Below, piece by piece: positions 43,066 through 52,675 of a DNA stretch of 64,000 nt. The translations under genes and the position numbers were made by a program. A model generated the notes under the pieces. The model was given only the letters and a program-made list of their open reading frames with translations, was not told where the DNA came from and did no database searches. Position 1 is the first letter of the stretch; each line of letters opens with the position of its first letter. This DNA is from Melaminivora suipulveris. GTDB lineage: Bacteria > Pseudomonadota > Gammaproteobacteria > Burkholderiales > Burkholderiaceae_C. Where the stretch lies: contig NZ_CP027667.1 of assembly GCF_003008575.1 (NCBI RefSeq), forward strand, positions 3,620,001 to 3,684,000, read 5' to 3'.

Positions 43066-43470
43066 ATGGCTTACTCTGAAAAGGTCATCGACCACTATGA
43101 AAACCCACGCAACGTCGGCTCGTTCGACAAGGGCGATGAGACGGTGGGCACCGGCATGGTCGGCGCGCCCGCCTGCGGCGACGTGATGAAGCTGCAGATC
43201 AAGGTCAATCCGGGCACCGGCGTGATCGAGGACGCGCGTTTCAAGACCTATGGCTGCGGCTCGGCCATCGCCTCGTCGTCGCTGGTTACCGAATGGGTCA
43301 AGGGCAAGACGCTGGACGAGGCCGCGGCCTTGAAGAACAGCGCCATCGCCGAAGAACTGGCGCTGCCGCCGGTGAAGATCCACTGCTCCATCCTGGCCGA
43401 GGACGCCATCAAGGCGGCCGTGAATGACTACAAGGCCAAGCACGGCGCCACTGCCGAAGCGGTGGCCTGA
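43066..43470 (+). CDS. iscU: Fe-S cluster scaffold IscU
   Basis: 134 residues. Three cluster cysteines: [26 protein letters not shown] and [13 protein letters not shown]. Also LPPVKIH, the HscA recognition motif (LPPVK). It receives sulfur from IscS and passes clusters on with HscA/HscB. AAAGGAG precedes the start. Confidence 0.97.
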   Translation: MAYSEKVIDHYENPRNVGSFDKGDETVGTGMVGAPACGDVMKLQIKVNPGTGVIEDARFKTYGCGSAIASSSLVTEWVKGKTLDEAAALKNSAIAEELALPPVKIHCSILAEDAIKAAVNDYKAKHGATAEAVA

Positions 43471-43486
43471 GCGGAGGGTTGACCCC

Positions 43487-43810
43487 ATGGCCATTACGCT
43501 GACCGAAGCCGCCGCCCGCCACGTGACGCGCTACCTGGCGCGCCGCGGCAAGGGCGTGGGCGTGCGCCTGGGCATCAAGACCACGGGCTGCTCGGGCCTG
43601 GCGTACAAGCTGGAGTACGTGGACGAGCAGGACCCGGCCGACGTGGTGTTCGAAGAGCACGGCGTCAAGGTCATGATCGACCCCAAGAGCCTGGCCTACA
43701 TCGACGGCACCGAGCTGGATTTTGTGCGCGAAGGACTGAACGAAGGTTTCAGGTTCAGCAACCCCAACGAGCGCGACCGCTGCGGCTGCGGAGAGAGCTT
43801 TCGCGTCTGA
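43487..43810 (+). CDS. iscA: A-type Fe-S carrier IscA
   Basis: 107 residues. Conserved cysteines at [14 protein letters not shown] and near the end CGCGESFRV. Carries iron or clusters to target proteins. Ribosome binding site GGAGG before ATG 43487. A terminator follows it. Confidence 0.95.
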   Translation: MAITLTEAAARHVTRYLARRGKGVGVRLGIKTTGCSGLAYKLEYVDEQDPADVVFEEHGVKVMIDPKSLAYIDGTELDFVREGLNEGFRFSNPNERDRCGCGESFRV

Positions 43811-43838
43811 ACCTATACCTACACGGTTGCCCGAGCAG

Positions 43839-43870
43839 ACCGCCATCGCGTCCCGTGCTGGCGGTTTTTT
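43839..43870 (+). terminator. terminator after iscA
   Basis: ACCGCCA ... TGGCGGT stem with a 13-base loop, followed by TTTTTT. It sits inside the isc gene order, between iscA and hscB, so transcription may be attenuated here. Confidence 0.8.
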
Positions 43871-43919
43871 CTTGCCAGGGCTCAGGCAGGGCGCCGATAG
43901 GTCGGGTGGCAGCCAATTT

Positions 43920-43975
43920 CCAGTCTAATCGGGCCTCAGTCGGCGTAAATCAAGCGCAGCATGCTCACTTTTTTG
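43920..43975 (-). repeat. Comamonadaceae-type repeat before hscB
   Basis: Minus-strand reading gives GCGCTTGATTTACGCCGACT followed by GAGGCCCGATTAG, the core of the dispersed element. The left end (ATAGCT) is lost. It lies directly upstream of the hscB start. Confidence 0.65.
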
Positions 43976-43977
43976 AT

Positions 43978-44496
43978 ATGAACCTGCAATCCGACGACTT
44001 CGAACTGTTCGCCGCGCCGCGGCGCTTCGCGCAGGACGGCGCGCAGCTGCAGGATCGCTGGAAGGAACTGCAGCGCCAGGCGCACCCCGATCGCTTTGCC
44101 GCTCAGGGCGCGGCAGCGCAGCGCGTGGCCATGCAGTGGTCGGTGCGCATCAACGAGGCCTACCAGCGCTTGAAAGACCCCCTGAAGCGCGCCGCCTACC
44201 TGTGCGAACTGCACGGCTCGCCCATTCGCGCCGAGGACAACACCGCCATGCCCGCGCAGTTCCTGATGCAGCAGATGCAGTGGCGCGAGGCGCTGGAAGA
44301 AGCCCAGAGCGCGGCCGACCTGGATGCGCTGGAGGACGACATGCAAGCCGCGCGCCGCGCCGCCATTGGCCGGCTGAAGACGCTCATCGATCAGCAGCAG
44401 GACTGGTCGGGTGCCGCGCGCGAAGTCAGAGCCCTCATGTTCATTGCGCGATTCGCCCAGGGCATCGAGCAGCGCCAGGGCCAACTGCAACAATAG
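43978..44496 (+). CDS. hscB: Fe-S co-chaperone HscB
   Basis: 172 residues. J domain with the HPD motif in [10 protein letters not shown], then a helical C-terminal domain that binds IscU. Stimulates HscA ATPase and delivers IscU. ATG 43978 begins [11 protein letters not shown], the family N-terminus. No clear ribosome binding site is present because the repeat abuts the start. Confidence 0.93.
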   Translation: MNLQSDDFELFAAPRRFAQDGAQLQDRWKELQRQAHPDRFAAQGAAAQRVAMQWSVRINEAYQRLKDPLKRAAYLCELHGSPIRAEDNTAMPAQFLMQQMQWREALEEAQSAADLDALEDDMQAARRAAIGRLKTLIDQQQDWSGAAREVRALMFIARFAQGIEQRQGQLQQ

Positions 44497-44531
44497 TCGG
44501 TTGCCCGCACTTACAACAAATCGAACACTTC

Positions 44532-46403
<1,872 letters not shown>

Positions 46404-46424
46404 GAGCAGAAAGAACACAACCTC

Positions 46425-46760
46425 ATGCCCGTCATCAAAATCCTGCCGCACCCGCAGTACGCCCCGGAGGGCACCGAAATCAGCGCGCCTGCCGGCACCT
46501 CCATCTGCGAGGCGCTGCTGGACAACGGCATCAACATCGAGCACGCCTGCGACATGAGCTGCGCCTGCACCACCTGCCACGTCATCGTCAGAAAGGGTTA
46601 CGACTCCCTGAACGAGGCTGAGGAAGAGGAGGACGACCTGCTGGACCGCGCCTGGGGCCTGGAGCCGCAGTCGCGCCTGTCGTGCCAGGCCATCCTGGCG
46701 CAGGCCGACGTAACGGTGGAAATCCCCAAATACACCATCAACCACGCGCGCGAGAACTGA
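46425..46760 (+). CDS. fdx: ISC-type [2Fe-2S] ferredoxin
   Basis: 111 residues. Cluster cysteines in CDMSCACTTCHVIV (C-x5-C-x2-C) and LSCQAIL. The acidic loop EAEEEEDDLLD is typical. It supplies electrons for cluster assembly on IscU. It is the last isc gene; dnaQ starts 4 bases further on. Confidence 0.96.
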   Translation: MPVIKILPHPQYAPEGTEISAPAGTSICEALLDNGINIEHACDMSCACTTCHVIVRKGYDSLNEAEEEEDDLLDRAWGLEPQSRLSCQAILAQADVTVEIPKYTINHAREN

Positions 46761-46764
46761 TGCG

Positions 46765-47481
46765 ATGACCCGCCAGATCGTCCTGGACACGGAGACCACC
46801 GGCCTGTCGGCCGCCACGGGCGATCGCGTGATCGAGCTGGGCTGCGTCGAGCTGGTGAACCGCAAGCTCACCGGCAACAACCTGCACCTGTACCTGAACC
46901 CCGACCGCGACAGCCACCCCGATGCGCTGCGCGTGCACGGCATTACCAGCGAGTTCCTGCGCGACAAGCCGCGCTTTGCCGAATGTGCGCAGGACATCCT
47001 GCAATATCTGCGCGGCGCCGAGCTGATCATCCACAACGCGGCGTTCGACGTGGGCTTTCTCGACAAGGAGCTGGAGCTCGTCGGCCTGCCGCCGCTGGCT
47101 ACGCATGTAGCGTGCGTCACCGACACCCTGGCCATGGCCAAGGAGCTGTTCCCTGGCAAGCGCAACTCGCTGGACGCGCTGTGCGATCGCCTGGGCGTGG
47201 ACAACTCCGGCCGCCAGCTGCACGGCGCGCTGCTGGACGCCGAGCTGCTGGCCGACGTCTATATCAACCTCACGCGCGGCCAGGACGCGCTGCTGGCAAT
47301 CGACGACGCGCCCGCCGGCGCCGATGGCCTGCCGCTGGCGGCTATCGACCTGAGCGCGCTGGTGCTGCCCGTCATCGCCGCCACCGCCGACGAGCTGCAG
47401 GCGCACGAAGACGTGCTGGCGCAGATCGACAAGGCCAGCGGCGGGCGCACCGTCTGGCGCATCGAGGCGCAGGCAGCCTGA
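46765..47481 (+). CDS. dnaQ: DNA polymerase III epsilon subunit (3'-5' proofreading exonuclease)
   Basis: 238 residues. DEDDh exonuclease motifs: VLDTETTGL (Exo I), IIHNAAFDVGFLDKEL (Exo II) and RQLHGALLDAELLADVY (Exo III). The C-terminal part binds the alpha subunit. It begins only 4 bases after fdx, so the two are probably co-transcribed. Confidence 0.95.
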   Translation: MTRQIVLDTETTGLSAATGDRVIELGCVELVNRKLTGNNLHLYLNPDRDSHPDALRVHGITSEFLRDKPRFAECAQDILQYLRGAELIIHNAAFDVGFLDKELELVGLPPLATHVACVTDTLAMAKELFPGKRNSLDALCDRLGVDNSGRQLHGALLDAELLADVYINLTRGQDALLAIDDAPAGADGLPLAAIDLSALVLPVIAATADELQAHEDVLAQIDKASGGRTVWRIEAQAA

Positions 47482-47522
47482 GACTTGTGCCATAATCGCG
47501 GGCTTGTCGCAACACGCGGCGC

Positions 47523-47597
47523 GGGTGATTAGCTCAGCGGTAGAGCACTGCCTTCACACGGCAGGGGTCGCAGGTTCAAACCCTGCATCACCCACCA
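47523..47597 (+). tRNA. tRNA-Val (anticodon CAC)
   Basis: Full cloverleaf: acceptor GGGTGAT pairs with ATCACCC. D arm is TAGCTCAGCGGTAGAG, and the anticodon arm CTGCC-TTCACAC-GGCAG gives CAC. T arm is GCAGG-TTCAAAC-CCTGC, and the CCA end is encoded. Its 3' part from 47548 is the left attachment site of the integrated element, so the insertion keeps the gene whole. Confidence 0.96.
47548..47597 (+). repeat. attL, 50 bp core repeat in tRNA-Val 3' end
   Basis: Runs from the anticodon stem (CTGCCTTCACACGGCAGG...) to the CCA end of the tRNA gene. It is identical over 50 bases to 60487-60536, with differing bases on both flanks. Confidence 0.95.
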
Positions 47598-47653
47598 AAA
47601 TTTGCTTTTGAAATCAACGTGTTACGGCGCTGCCGCAGCGCCAAAAAACACGG

Positions 47654-47674
47654 AGTACGGAAAAAGTACGGAAA
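47654..47674. promoter_or_regulatory. two AGTACGGAAA repeats, candidate integrase arm sites (left)
   Basis: AGTACGGAAA occurs at 47654-47663 and 47665-47674, 11 bases apart, 57 bases inside attL. The same decamer, with the extended form GGAAAAAGTACGGAAA, recurs at 60379-60394 near attR. The pattern fits arm-type sites of a lambda-like integrase. Confidence 0.6.
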
Positions 47675-47710
47675 CAGCCTGTTTGGAAGCCCCAAAACAG
47701 GCCCGTTTCA

Positions 47711-47785
47711 GGGTCGTTAACTCAGCGGTAGAGTGCCACCTTCACACGGTGGAAGCCAGTGGTTCGATCCCACTACGACCCACCA
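47711..47785 (+). tRNA. second tRNA-Val (anticodon CAC), inside the island
   Basis: Acceptor GGGTCGT pairs with ACGACCC. Anticodon arm is CCACC-TTCACAC-GGTGG, T arm is CAGTGG-TTCGATC-CCACT, and the CCA is encoded. The anticodon equals that of the tRNA at 47523, but stems differ, so it is not a recent copy. It lies between attL and attR, so the element appears to bring its own tRNA. Confidence 0.92.
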
Positions 47786-47850
47786 TCCCGCTCCCTTTTT
47801 GCTGACACCGGCTTTATGGCTGGAGCTGGGTTTTTGTTCGCCTGCTGGCG

Positions 47851-48048
47851 TTGACGGGCGGCATGCGATTTCGGCAGCCCTTTGCCTACCTGGTCTCTGC
47901 GGACCGCCTACAAAAAACCCGCCGGTTTGGCGGGCTGATGCGGGCGGGGGTGGCGACTCATGTCTCCAAGGCGAGGGGTTTACCCACCTTGAGATACCGG
48001 ACGGGGCGCTTTCACTCGTGCTTCCATCGGATGAGTCGCCGTCGTTGA
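47851..48048 (+). CDS. possible small protein at the island's left end
   Basis: A 65-codon frame, MTGGMRFRQPFAYLVSADRL at its N-terminus, Arg-rich throughout. No domain is recognised and no ribosome binding site is clear. It overlaps a terminator of the opposite strand, which argues against it. Kept as a weak candidate only. Confidence 0.25.
   Translation: MTGGMRFRQPFAYLVSADRLQKTRRFGGLMRAGVATHVSKARGLPTLRYRTGRFHSCFHRMSRRR
47912..47934 (-). terminator. terminator of the leftward ssb-primase-alpA unit
   Basis: CCCGCC-GGTTT-GGCGGG stem; read leftward it is followed by TTTTTT. It lies about 130 bases past the ssb stop and would stop the unit before the tRNA genes. Confidence 0.82.
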
Positions 48049-48063
48049 TTATGCGGCCGCTAT

Positions 48064-48510
48064 TCAGAACGGTATCAGCTCGTCGTCCTGCGGCTCATGG
48101 CTGCCTGGGGCTGGTGCCATCGCTCGCCAGGCTTCATCACGTTGGCGGCCAGGCCGGGCGCTGCCCTCGCCCTCCTGCTGGGGTCGCTGCATGGCGCTGC
48201 GCTTCCGGTTGACGTGGTAGGCCGTCAGCACGGCATGTGCCACCACGTCCAATGCCGGATGGCTGGCGCCTTCCCGGTCAGTCCAAACCTTCGGGGTCAG
48301 GCTGCCCGATACCGCCAGGCTGTCGCCCGCGTCCAGCGCCAGCAGTGCGGCGACGGTCGCCTGATCGAAAGCGATCACGTTCACGAACAGGCTTTCACCG
48401 TCGCCAGCGGCTGCGCGCATCTTGGCTGTGGCAAAGGGCTTGCCGACCTTGCTGGTGCGGGCTTCGGGTCTGGCGTGCAGCTTGCCGGCAATCAGGGCGT
48501 CGATGCTCAT
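48064..48510 (-). CDS. island-encoded single-stranded DNA-binding protein
   Basis: 148 residues. OB-fold core: ALIAGKLHARPEARTSKVGK, SLFVNVIAFDQATVAALLAL and GDSLAVSGSLTPKVWTDREG. The C-terminus DDELIPF imitates the acidic tip (DDDIPF) by which SSB binds partner replication proteins. AGGAGG precedes ATG 48510 with ideal spacing. It is the last gene of the replication unit and probably works with the Toprim and DUF3987 proteins. Confidence 0.88.
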   Translation of the reverse strand: MSIDALIAGKLHARPEARTSKVGKPFATAKMRAAAGDGESLFVNVIAFDQATVAALLALDAGDSLAVSGSLTPKVWTDREGASHPALDVVAHAVLTAYHVNRKRSAMQRPQQEGEGSARPGRQRDEAWRAMAPAPGSHEPQDDELIPF

Positions 48511-48523
48511 GGCGTCCTCCTGG

Positions 48524-49039
48524 TCATTGAAGCGGGTGCACCGGGCCGGTGTGCAGGCCGGTATCCAGCCCCAGCCGCTCGATTTCAGCGGCCACTTCCT
48601 CGGGCGTCTTGCCGAAGTGCTGGGCCATCTGCTCGATGCTGAAAACCGCGTTGCCGTCGTCGTCGCAGTGGGTGGCCTGCGGCAGTGTCTCGGCCACCAA
48701 GGCGTCTGCCACTTCGCGGTAACGGGGCGGGGCCAGGTGCAGCAGGCGGATGAAGTCCTCGGCGGGCCTGTCCTCCGGCGGTGCCGACTTCATGCGCGCC
48801 AGCAGGGCGAAGAACTCGGCGTGCTGCTGGCGCTCGTGATGATCCTGCGCCCATGCGTGCAGCTCTTGCATCCCGGGGCTGCCGATGAAGGCGGCCTGCG
48901 TGTCGGCGGGCGCTTCCATGATGGCGGCGGCCAGCTCGTCGAGCGCGGCGGCGTAGGGCTGGGTGTCGGTGTCCTCTGCGGCTGCGGCGGCGCGCAAGGC
49001 GCGGATGAGGCGGGATGCAGGGGGCTGGGTGATGGTCAT
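48524..49039 (-). CDS. hypothetical protein of the island replication unit
   Basis: 171 residues, acidic, mostly helical. The part AVFSIEQMAQHFGKTPEEVA looks like a helix-turn-helix or DnaA-like small helical motif, but I cannot assign a family. GAGG lies before ATG 49039. It lies 13 bases before ssb. Confidence 0.7.
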   Translation of the reverse strand: MTITQPPASRLIRALRAAAAAEDTDTQPYAAALDELAAAIMEAPADTQAAFIGSPGMQELHAWAQDHHERQQHAEFFALLARMKSAPPEDRPAEDFIRLLHLAPPRYREVADALVAETLPQATHCDDDGNAVFSIEQMAQHFGKTPEEVAAEIERLGLDTGLHTGPVHPLQ

Positions 49040-49106
49040 GGCGTTGTCCTCGGTTGGTGTTGACCGCGCCGGGGCTGGGTGGCCTGGTCGGCGCGGCCTG
49101 GGCGCA

Positions 49107-49520
49107 TCAGCGGCGCTTGGGCGCGGGCGGGTATTGCTTGTTCAGGTGCGCCAGCAAGTCCGGGCGCAACTCGGGCGGGGTGTGCAGCACGTCCTGCTTC
49201 CACTGTTCACGCGCGGCTGCATCGTCACCGTGATGGTCTGCCGCGCGCATGGCGGCGGCCAATAGCTGCTCGGTGAGGCGGGCGGCATCGCGTTCAGCTC
49301 GCCAATCCGGGATGGGTGGCAATGCGTGTTTTTCACAAACGGGCCTGGGAGGCACCGACGAAACCGACGAAAGGTGCTGCTGCGGGGCAGTGTATTTTTC
49401 GCAAAAGCCCTCAGGGGGTACCGACGAAACCGACGAAAGGGGGGTTTCGTCGGTTTTGTCGGTACTGTTCGGGCGCTTTTGTGAAAAATGCGCGCGTGCT
49501 CGTTGCGTCCAGGTGCTCAT
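49107..49520 (-). CDS. hypothetical protein containing repeat-coded SSVSSVPP segments
   Basis: 137 residues. The first 60 residues are encoded by three copies of a 44 bp DNA repeat and read TDKTDETPLSSVSSVPPEGF and then LSSVSSVPPRPVCEKH. The last 70 residues (WRAERDAARLTEQLLAAAMR, ELRPDLLAHLNKQYPPAPKR) look like a real helical domain. The ATG overlaps the DUF3987 stop (ATGA), so it is probably translated. Function unknown. Confidence 0.65.
   Translation of the reverse strand: MSTWTQRARAHFSQKRPNSTDKTDETPLSSVSSVPPEGFCEKYTAPQQHLSSVSSVPPRPVCEKHALPPIPDWRAERDAARLTEQLLAAAMRAADHHGDDAAAREQWKQDVLHTPPELRPDLLAHLNKQYPPAPKRR
49329..49488. repeat. three ACCGACGAA-type units, two direct and one inverted
   Basis: Unit 1 (49329-49372) and unit 2 (49395-49438) read TTTTTC-n-CAAA ... 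GCCC ... ACCGACGAAACCGACGAAA. Unit 3 (49445-49488) is the inverse. Units 2 and 3 face each other with a 6-base spacer and form a 20 bp stem (49419-49438 with 49445-49464, one mismatch). Two more copies are at 58859-58958. Confidence 0.88.
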
Positions 49521-51082
49521 GGCTTCCTTGCTTTCGTGAGCTGCGGATTGATGCTGTAGCGCGTCGTTGGCCTGCCGGCAGTGGCGTCATCTTCAAAGCT
49601 GATGACGTGGCCGTGCTCTTCCAGTACGGCCAGCGCGGCCTCCGCCTGGGCACTGCTTTGCAAACCGCGCCAGCCCTTTCTGACCACATCGCGCGCGGTG
49701 AAGGGGTTGGCCAGCTTGCCCTCGGCAATGCGCCGGGCCAGGGTGCGGGCGGCGTTGATGCGCGCGCCCTCCACCAGTCCATAGATGCGCCGGGCGTGCG
49801 CTTCCAGGTACTCGCACCAGGCGGCGGCGCGCATGGCACTCTCTGCGCCCACGTCGCCGATACGGCCATCAGCCAGGTGCAGGATCAGCGCCAGGGCGCA
49901 GAACAGCTTTTCGTACTTGGCCAGGTGCTGCGCCATCATCGGATCGTCTTCAGCGGGGATGCGCGCGCGGTTGAGGTCGCTTGCCCACTCGATGAACAGC
50001 TCCTGCGCTGCATCGTCGAACCGGTAGTGCGCCAGCTTGATGAAGTCATCTGGCGGCGCTGCCCCATCCATCAGCGGGTCGAAGCTGGCCAGGCGGTCGA
50101 ACAGGTCGCGCACGGCCTCGCGCGCGCCTTTGACGGGGTAGCGGTCAACCCACTGCCAAGCGGGCTGCTCGGGATACACCAGCACCTGAAAGCGCTGGAT
50201 GCGGCCATCGTTGTCCAGCCCCTCGATGATGGTGCTCAGGTAGCGCTCCAGCAGGTCGGGCTGGATGCCGCCAAAGACCGACAGGCACAGCGCCGGGATG
50301 AACTGGCTGCCTCTGCCGATGCGGTCGATGCTGAAGCTGCCCGTCCCATTCCAGCCCTCCAGGTAGAAAGCCTTGTCGCCCTCGCGGCCCTCACGCTCCC
50401 AGCTCGCCAGCAGGCCCATGAGTTCATCGCGGTACACCAGCAGTCCCTGGGGGTTGTGGCTGAGGATGTCCCCCAGCTTTTCGACGGTGGCGTCATTGCT
50501 TTTGAAGCGGCGCGCGTGCGGCTCTTCTGGCTTGGTCAGGCCGGCCAGGTCGTTCTGGGCAGCAAGCATCTTGTCCTTGTCGGGCTTGCCGGTAGCGGCC
50601 TTCTTCATGGTGGACTTGATGGCGGCTTCGTGCGCTTCGTAGGCGGCCAGCTCTGCCTGGTAGAGGTTGCGCCGGTCGCTCAGGGCTTCTTGCTCGCGCG
50701 CTTCCAGCCGGTCGAGAAAGCGCATGACGCTGCCCACGGTAGGCGACTTCTTGGCCGATGGCTCGCCCACCACGCCACCAAACAAGTTGGGCGTGACGAT
50801 CCAGTCATCTCGGCGCTTGGGCTTGATGGCGGCGCGCGTGCCGATCACGGCCCCCAGCGCAACGACCAGTGCAGCGGCCACATAGTCCGGGGCTGCGCTC
50901 ATGCGGTCGGCTTCGTCCAAGACGAACTCGGCCAGGCTGGCGGGCAGCAGGATGTGAGCGTCGAACGCCGGGGCGGGCGGGAGGTCTTTCTCGATGGCGC
51001 GCGGCTGCGGCCAATTGCCGGTGCCAATGGCGTCAATGTCCAGGGCGGGGGCGGTGTCCATGTTCAGGTCGAGTGCGTTCAT
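49517..51082 (-). CDS. DUF3987 domain protein (YfjI-like), replication-associated
   Basis: 521 residues. Family blocks: FVLDEADRMSAAPDYVAAAL, WIVTPNLFGGVVGEPSAKKS with the P-loop-like GxPSxxKS, and GLLVYRDELMGLLASWE. DUF3987 proteins are common in phages, satellites and integrative elements next to primases and are thought to be helicase or primase partners. The start overlaps the primase gene stop (ATGA), and its stop overlaps the next start, so three genes are coupled. Confidence 0.87.
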   Translation of the reverse strand: MNALDLNMDTAPALDIDAIGTGNWPQPRAIEKDLPPAPAFDAHILLPASLAEFVLDEADRMSAAPDYVAAALVVALGAVIGTRAAIKPKRRDDWIVTPNLFGGVVGEPSAKKSPTVGSVMRFLDRLEAREQEALSDRRNLYQAELAAYEAHEAAIKSTMKKAATGKPDKDKMLAAQNDLAGLTKPEEPHARRFKSNDATVEKLGDILSHNPQGLLVYRDELMGLLASWEREGREGDKAFYLEGWNGTGSFSIDRIGRGSQFIPALCLSVFGGIQPDLLERYLSTIIEGLDNDGRIQRFQVLVYPEQPAWQWVDRYPVKGAREAVRDLFDRLASFDPLMDGAAPPDDFIKLAHYRFDDAAQELFIEWASDLNRARIPAEDDPMMAQHLAKYEKLFCALALILHLADGRIGDVGAESAMRAAAWCEYLEAHARRIYGLVEGARINAARTLARRIAEGKLANPFTARDVVRKGWRGLQSSAQAEAALAVLEEHGHVISFEDDATAGRPTTRYSINPQLTKARKP

Positions 51083-52035
51083 GCTGCGGCCCTCCTTGCA
51101 ATGAGTTCGTCTGCCCAGTCCGTGCCGGGGCTGAGCGGGGTGAGGGTTCGCGCTTCCAGCCCCATGCGGGCGGCGCGCTGGGCCAGGCGTTCGGCGGCGC
51201 GCTGGCCGGTACCGCTGGCGTCGTTGTCGGCAAAGACGTACAGGCGCTGTACGCCGGCAGGCGGCTCGAACTGCTCCAGGCCGCCAGCCGATACGCACGG
51301 CCACACGGGGATGCCGGCCAGCACGGATGCCGCAATGGCGGTCTCGATGCCCTCGGCCAGCCCCAGCACCAGCGCGCCATCCCGCAGCAGGGGCGGGTGC
51401 AGCTTGATGCTGGCGCCTGCCATCGGGCCGGCGGTGCGGGTCAGCTTCTTGGCCGTGGGCACCGGGGCTTTGTGGCCGTCTTCGATGAGGTAGGTGCGGT
51501 GCAGCGCCACCAGCGCGCCGGCGGGGCTGGTGACTGCGGCCAGCATCGCGGGGAAGCTGCCCATGCGCTCAGGGCCGTCCCAGTAGTCGAGCTGGGGCGC
51601 GTAGCGCAGCGGCAAGGCATCGCCCACTGGCACGGGCAGGCCACGGCGGGCCAGGTACACGCCAGCGGGGCAATGCTCGGTCAGGGGCTGGGCGCTGTTC
51701 CATTGGCGGATCAGGCCGGGCAGGTTCTGCGCCCATTGCTCGGCCTGCTGCTGCTGGCGTTCGCGCTGGGCTTGGGCCATGCGCTGGCGTTGATGGTGCT
51801 GCTGGGCTGCGGTGAGCGGCGGGCCATCGGCCACCCACACGCCGGACGTGCCGGCCTTCCAGTTCCACCACGGTGCAGCAGGGCGGCCATCGGTGAACAC
51901 GCGGTAGGCGCCACTGGTCTGCCCTCGGCGGTCGCCCTCCACGCGGCAGCGCATCAGCCGGCCAGGTTCGATGCTGTCCACCAGCAGGCCGGCAGCGGCC
52001 AGGGCCGGTGCCAGGGAATGCAAGGCGGCGGTCAT
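51079..52035 (-). CDS. Toprim-domain primase-like protein
   Basis: 318 residues. The Toprim core is LGLAEGIETAIAASVL (catalytic Glu) and RLYVFADNDASGTGQRAAER (D-x-D). Upstream is a region with GVYLARRGLPVPVGDALPLR, as in phage-type DUF7146/P4-alpha-like primases. There is no zinc ribbon. It probably primes replication of the element together with the DUF3987 protein. Coupled by ATGA overlap at both ends. Confidence 0.88.
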   Translation of the reverse strand: MTAALHSLAPALAAAGLLVDSIEPGRLMRCRVEGDRRGQTSGAYRVFTDGRPAAPWWNWKAGTSGVWVADGPPLTAAQQHHQRQRMAQAQRERQQQQAEQWAQNLPGLIRQWNSAQPLTEHCPAGVYLARRGLPVPVGDALPLRYAPQLDYWDGPERMGSFPAMLAAVTSPAGALVALHRTYLIEDGHKAPVPTAKKLTRTAGPMAGASIKLHPPLLRDGALVLGLAEGIETAIAASVLAGIPVWPCVSAGGLEQFEPPAGVQRLYVFADNDASGTGQRAAERLAQRAARMGLEARTLTPLSPGTDWADELIARRAAA

Positions 52036-52316
52036 GGTGCCACCTGCGCCAGGCGCTGGCGGCCTTGATCGGTCAGCCGATACTGGCCGGGCCGGCAGGG
52101 GCGGCCGTCGCGGTCGGTGGCGTCAACGTGGCGCCGGTCGATGGCATCCTGACCCAGCTTGCGGCGCAGCCTCATGATGATGTCGGGGCTGTTGCTGGCC
52201 CCGGCGATGCGATCCATCGTCTCGCGGCCGATCCATCCGGTTGAGGCCGCCAGGGCCTGCAAGGCGCGCGCTTCGCGCGGCGAAAAACGTGGCGCCGTTG
52301 ATTCCTTTGAGGGCAT
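52032..52316 (-). CDS. small winged-helix-like protein
   Basis: 94 residues. REARALQALAASTGWIGRET then SPDIIMRLRRKLGQDAIDRR and YRLTDQGRQRLAQV fits a winged helix (helix, recognition helix, wing), probably DNA-binding. ATG 52316 has GGAGG six bases before it. Its stop overlaps the primase start. Function in the element is unknown. Confidence 0.72.
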   Translation of the reverse strand: MPSKESTAPRFSPREARALQALAASTGWIGRETMDRIAGASNSPDIIMRLRRKLGQDAIDRRHVDATDRDGRPCRPGQYRLTDQGRQRLAQVAP

Positions 52317-52396
52317 AATCGCCTCCTGCTTGAAGTTGTTTTCCATCAGCCCCTGGGCGCGTCCAACGCCTGGGGGTTTTCCGTTTGTGGCTGCCG

Positions 52397-52675
52397 TCAT
52401 TGCTGCACCTGCCACGCCAGGCGCAACAGCCGGGCCTGCGCGCGGCGCTGGCGGCTACGGGCGTTCTGGAGCTGGCGGTACTGCTCGGCGGTGTCGGCCA
52501 GCATCTCGCGCCACGCGGGGCTGTCGCGCTGAACCTTGTCAAACTGCCCCGCGCGCTCGCGCCAGGCGGCGTAGCCGTCGGTCAGCTCCTGCTGGCGCTG
52601 GCGGGTGTCGCTCACTGCGTCGGCGTACTGCACGGCGGCCTGAGCGATGGCGAGAAGGTCGATGGGGCGGCTCAT
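52397..52675 (-). CDS. hypothetical coiled-coil-like protein
   Basis: 92 residues, highly charged and helical (ARSRQRRAQARLLRLAWQVQ at the end), no family recognised. The ATG overlaps the alpA-type gene's stop (ATGA), which supports its reality. Confidence 0.65.
   Translation of the reverse strand: MSRPIDLLAIAQAAVQYADAVSDTRQRQQELTDGYAAWRERAGQFDKVQRDSPAWREMLADTAEQYRQLQNARSRQRRAQARLLRLAWQVQQ

Noticed and set aside
47851-48048. 65-codon frame as a firm island gene
   Set aside because: It overlaps a clear terminator on the opposite strand, lacks a ribosome binding site and shows no family; kept only at low confidence.
49329-49488. CRISPR-like array from the regular units
   Set aside because: Only three units, one inverted, no uniform spacers, and no cas genes anywhere in the window.
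52350-52380. CCCCTGGGCG...CGCCTGGGGG plus TTTT as a terminator
   Set aside because: The stem has two mismatches and faces rightward, where no gene is transcribed toward it; support is too weak.
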